A stretch of 64,000 nt of DNA from Georgenia sp. SYP-B2076 (GTDB lineage Bacteria; Actinomycetota; Actinomycetes; Actinomycetales; Actinomycetaceae): contig NZ_RXOZ01000035.1 in NCBI RefSeq assembly GCF_003991205.1, positions 153,587 to 217,586 on the forward strand, written 5' to 3'. The notes below the pieces were generated by a model. That model was not told the DNA's origin and ran no database searches. It worked only from the letters and a program-made list of their open reading frames with translations. Positions 63,829-64,000 of this stretch are shown piece by piece. Both the position numbers and the translations under genes were made by a program. Each line of letters starts with the position of its first letter. Position 1 is the stretch's first letter.

Positions 63829-64000
63829 TCAGCCGACGGCGGCCCTGAGCGCCTCGAGCCGCGCGACCGCCTCGTCGAGGAGGGCCGGGTCGGTGCCGCG
63901 CACGACGATGTTCGTGCCCCGGACGTCGCCGTCGCGGAACGGGTAGGAGCCGACGCTGACGTGCGGCATGGTCTCGGCGAGCTCGCGCAGCGGGGTGGCG
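63829..64000 (-). CDS. Molybdopterin-binding / CinA-N-like protein, 3' part
   Basis: Only the last 56 codons are in the window. Read on the minus strand they give TPLRELAETMPHVSVGSYPF, RDGDVRGTNIVVRGTDPA and LLDEAVARLEALRAAVG with TGA at 63829-63831. The GSYPF...GTNIVVRG pattern is the end of the MoaB/CinA N-terminal molybdopterin-binding-like domain, found in competence/damage-inducible-type proteins. No more can be said without the rest of the gene. Confidence 0.7.
   Translation of the reverse strand, partial: ATPLRELAETMPHVSVGSYPFRDGDVRGTNIVVRGTDPALLDEAVARLEALRAAVG

Overview
The window is a stretch of chromosome from a high-GC Gram-positive bacterium, most likely an actinomycete of the order Micrococcales. 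The reasons are the very GC-rich coding sequence on both strands, the frequent GTG and TTG starts, the block of a small membrane protein, nadD, a proline/alanine-rich membrane protein, rsfS and a histidine phosphatase, a DUF222/HNH endonuclease behind a mycobacterial-type LexA box, and repeated use of a leaderless promoter pattern (TANNNT, six bases, then the start codon). There is no rRNA, CRISPR array, prophage or intact insertion sequence. One tRNA gene (Ala, GGC) is present.

Layout. 1-2.5 kb: the end of a luciferase-like oxidoreductase, a thioredoxin, a tiny basic protein and an alpha/beta hydrolase-fold protein that lacks its nucleophile serine. 2.7-8.8 kb: proA, then a tightly overlapping MoxR ATPase / DUF58 / transglutaminase operon. 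8.9-29.1 kb: a mixed accessory-looking stretch with a hydrolase, a YCII protein, a GNAT acetyltransferase, a DsbA/FrnE-type oxidoreductase coupled to a 75-residue unknown protein, a UBP zinc finger, a thioredoxin-fold protein and NhaA, a secreted CAP-domain protein, the SOS-box HNH gene, a glycosyltransferase, a membrane patatin, two small proteins, a short-chain dehydrogenase, two more luciferase-like oxidoreductases, a class II glutamine amidotransferase, an Asp/Glu racemase, a Tudor-like protein and a GH13 enzyme. 29.3-34.6 kb: the nadD-rsfS-phosphatase block, an ankyrin protein, tRNA-Ala and a vitamin kinase. 34.6-49.5 kb: glycan and nucleotide metabolism: a GT4/GH92 pair without export signals, a very large secreted nuclease/5'-nucleotidase, a drug/metabolite exporter, a MazG-like pyrophosphohydrolase, a GH127 remnant, a hemerythrin, a lipoprotein and an exported GH2 enzyme. 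49.9-64 kb: an SPFH protein, pgi, a two-component system divergent from an ABC exporter, an MFS exporter, a MarR regulator divergent from an NmrA-like reductase, a LOG-family protein, VapBC, an M48 protease with a PH-like tail and the end of a molybdopterin-binding-type protein.

Several groups of genes appear to work together. The MoxR, DUF58 and transglutaminase genes overlap by 4 bp and form one operon. The two-component genes and the ABC exporter are divergent and probably form a sensing and export unit. MarR and the NmrA-like reductase share an operator that overlaps a start codon. VapB probably represses its own operon through a perfect palindrome ending on its start codon. Most convergent gene pairs are separated by strong GC-rich hairpins without a U-tract.

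The observations most worth following are: (1) a dispersed element of about 140 bp present twice (52.5 and 59.9 kb), each time after a hairpin, and the second time beside a truncated alcohol dehydrogenase gene; (2) the FrnE-coupled 75-residue protein with a triplicated heptad and a C-x4-C motif; (3) many genes with TANNNT-N6-RTG leaderless promoters; (4) unrelated intergenic tandem repeats that share a 26-27 bp period; (5) a small upstream ORF overlapping the likely GH92 start. All functional calls come from reading motifs by eye, without database searches.
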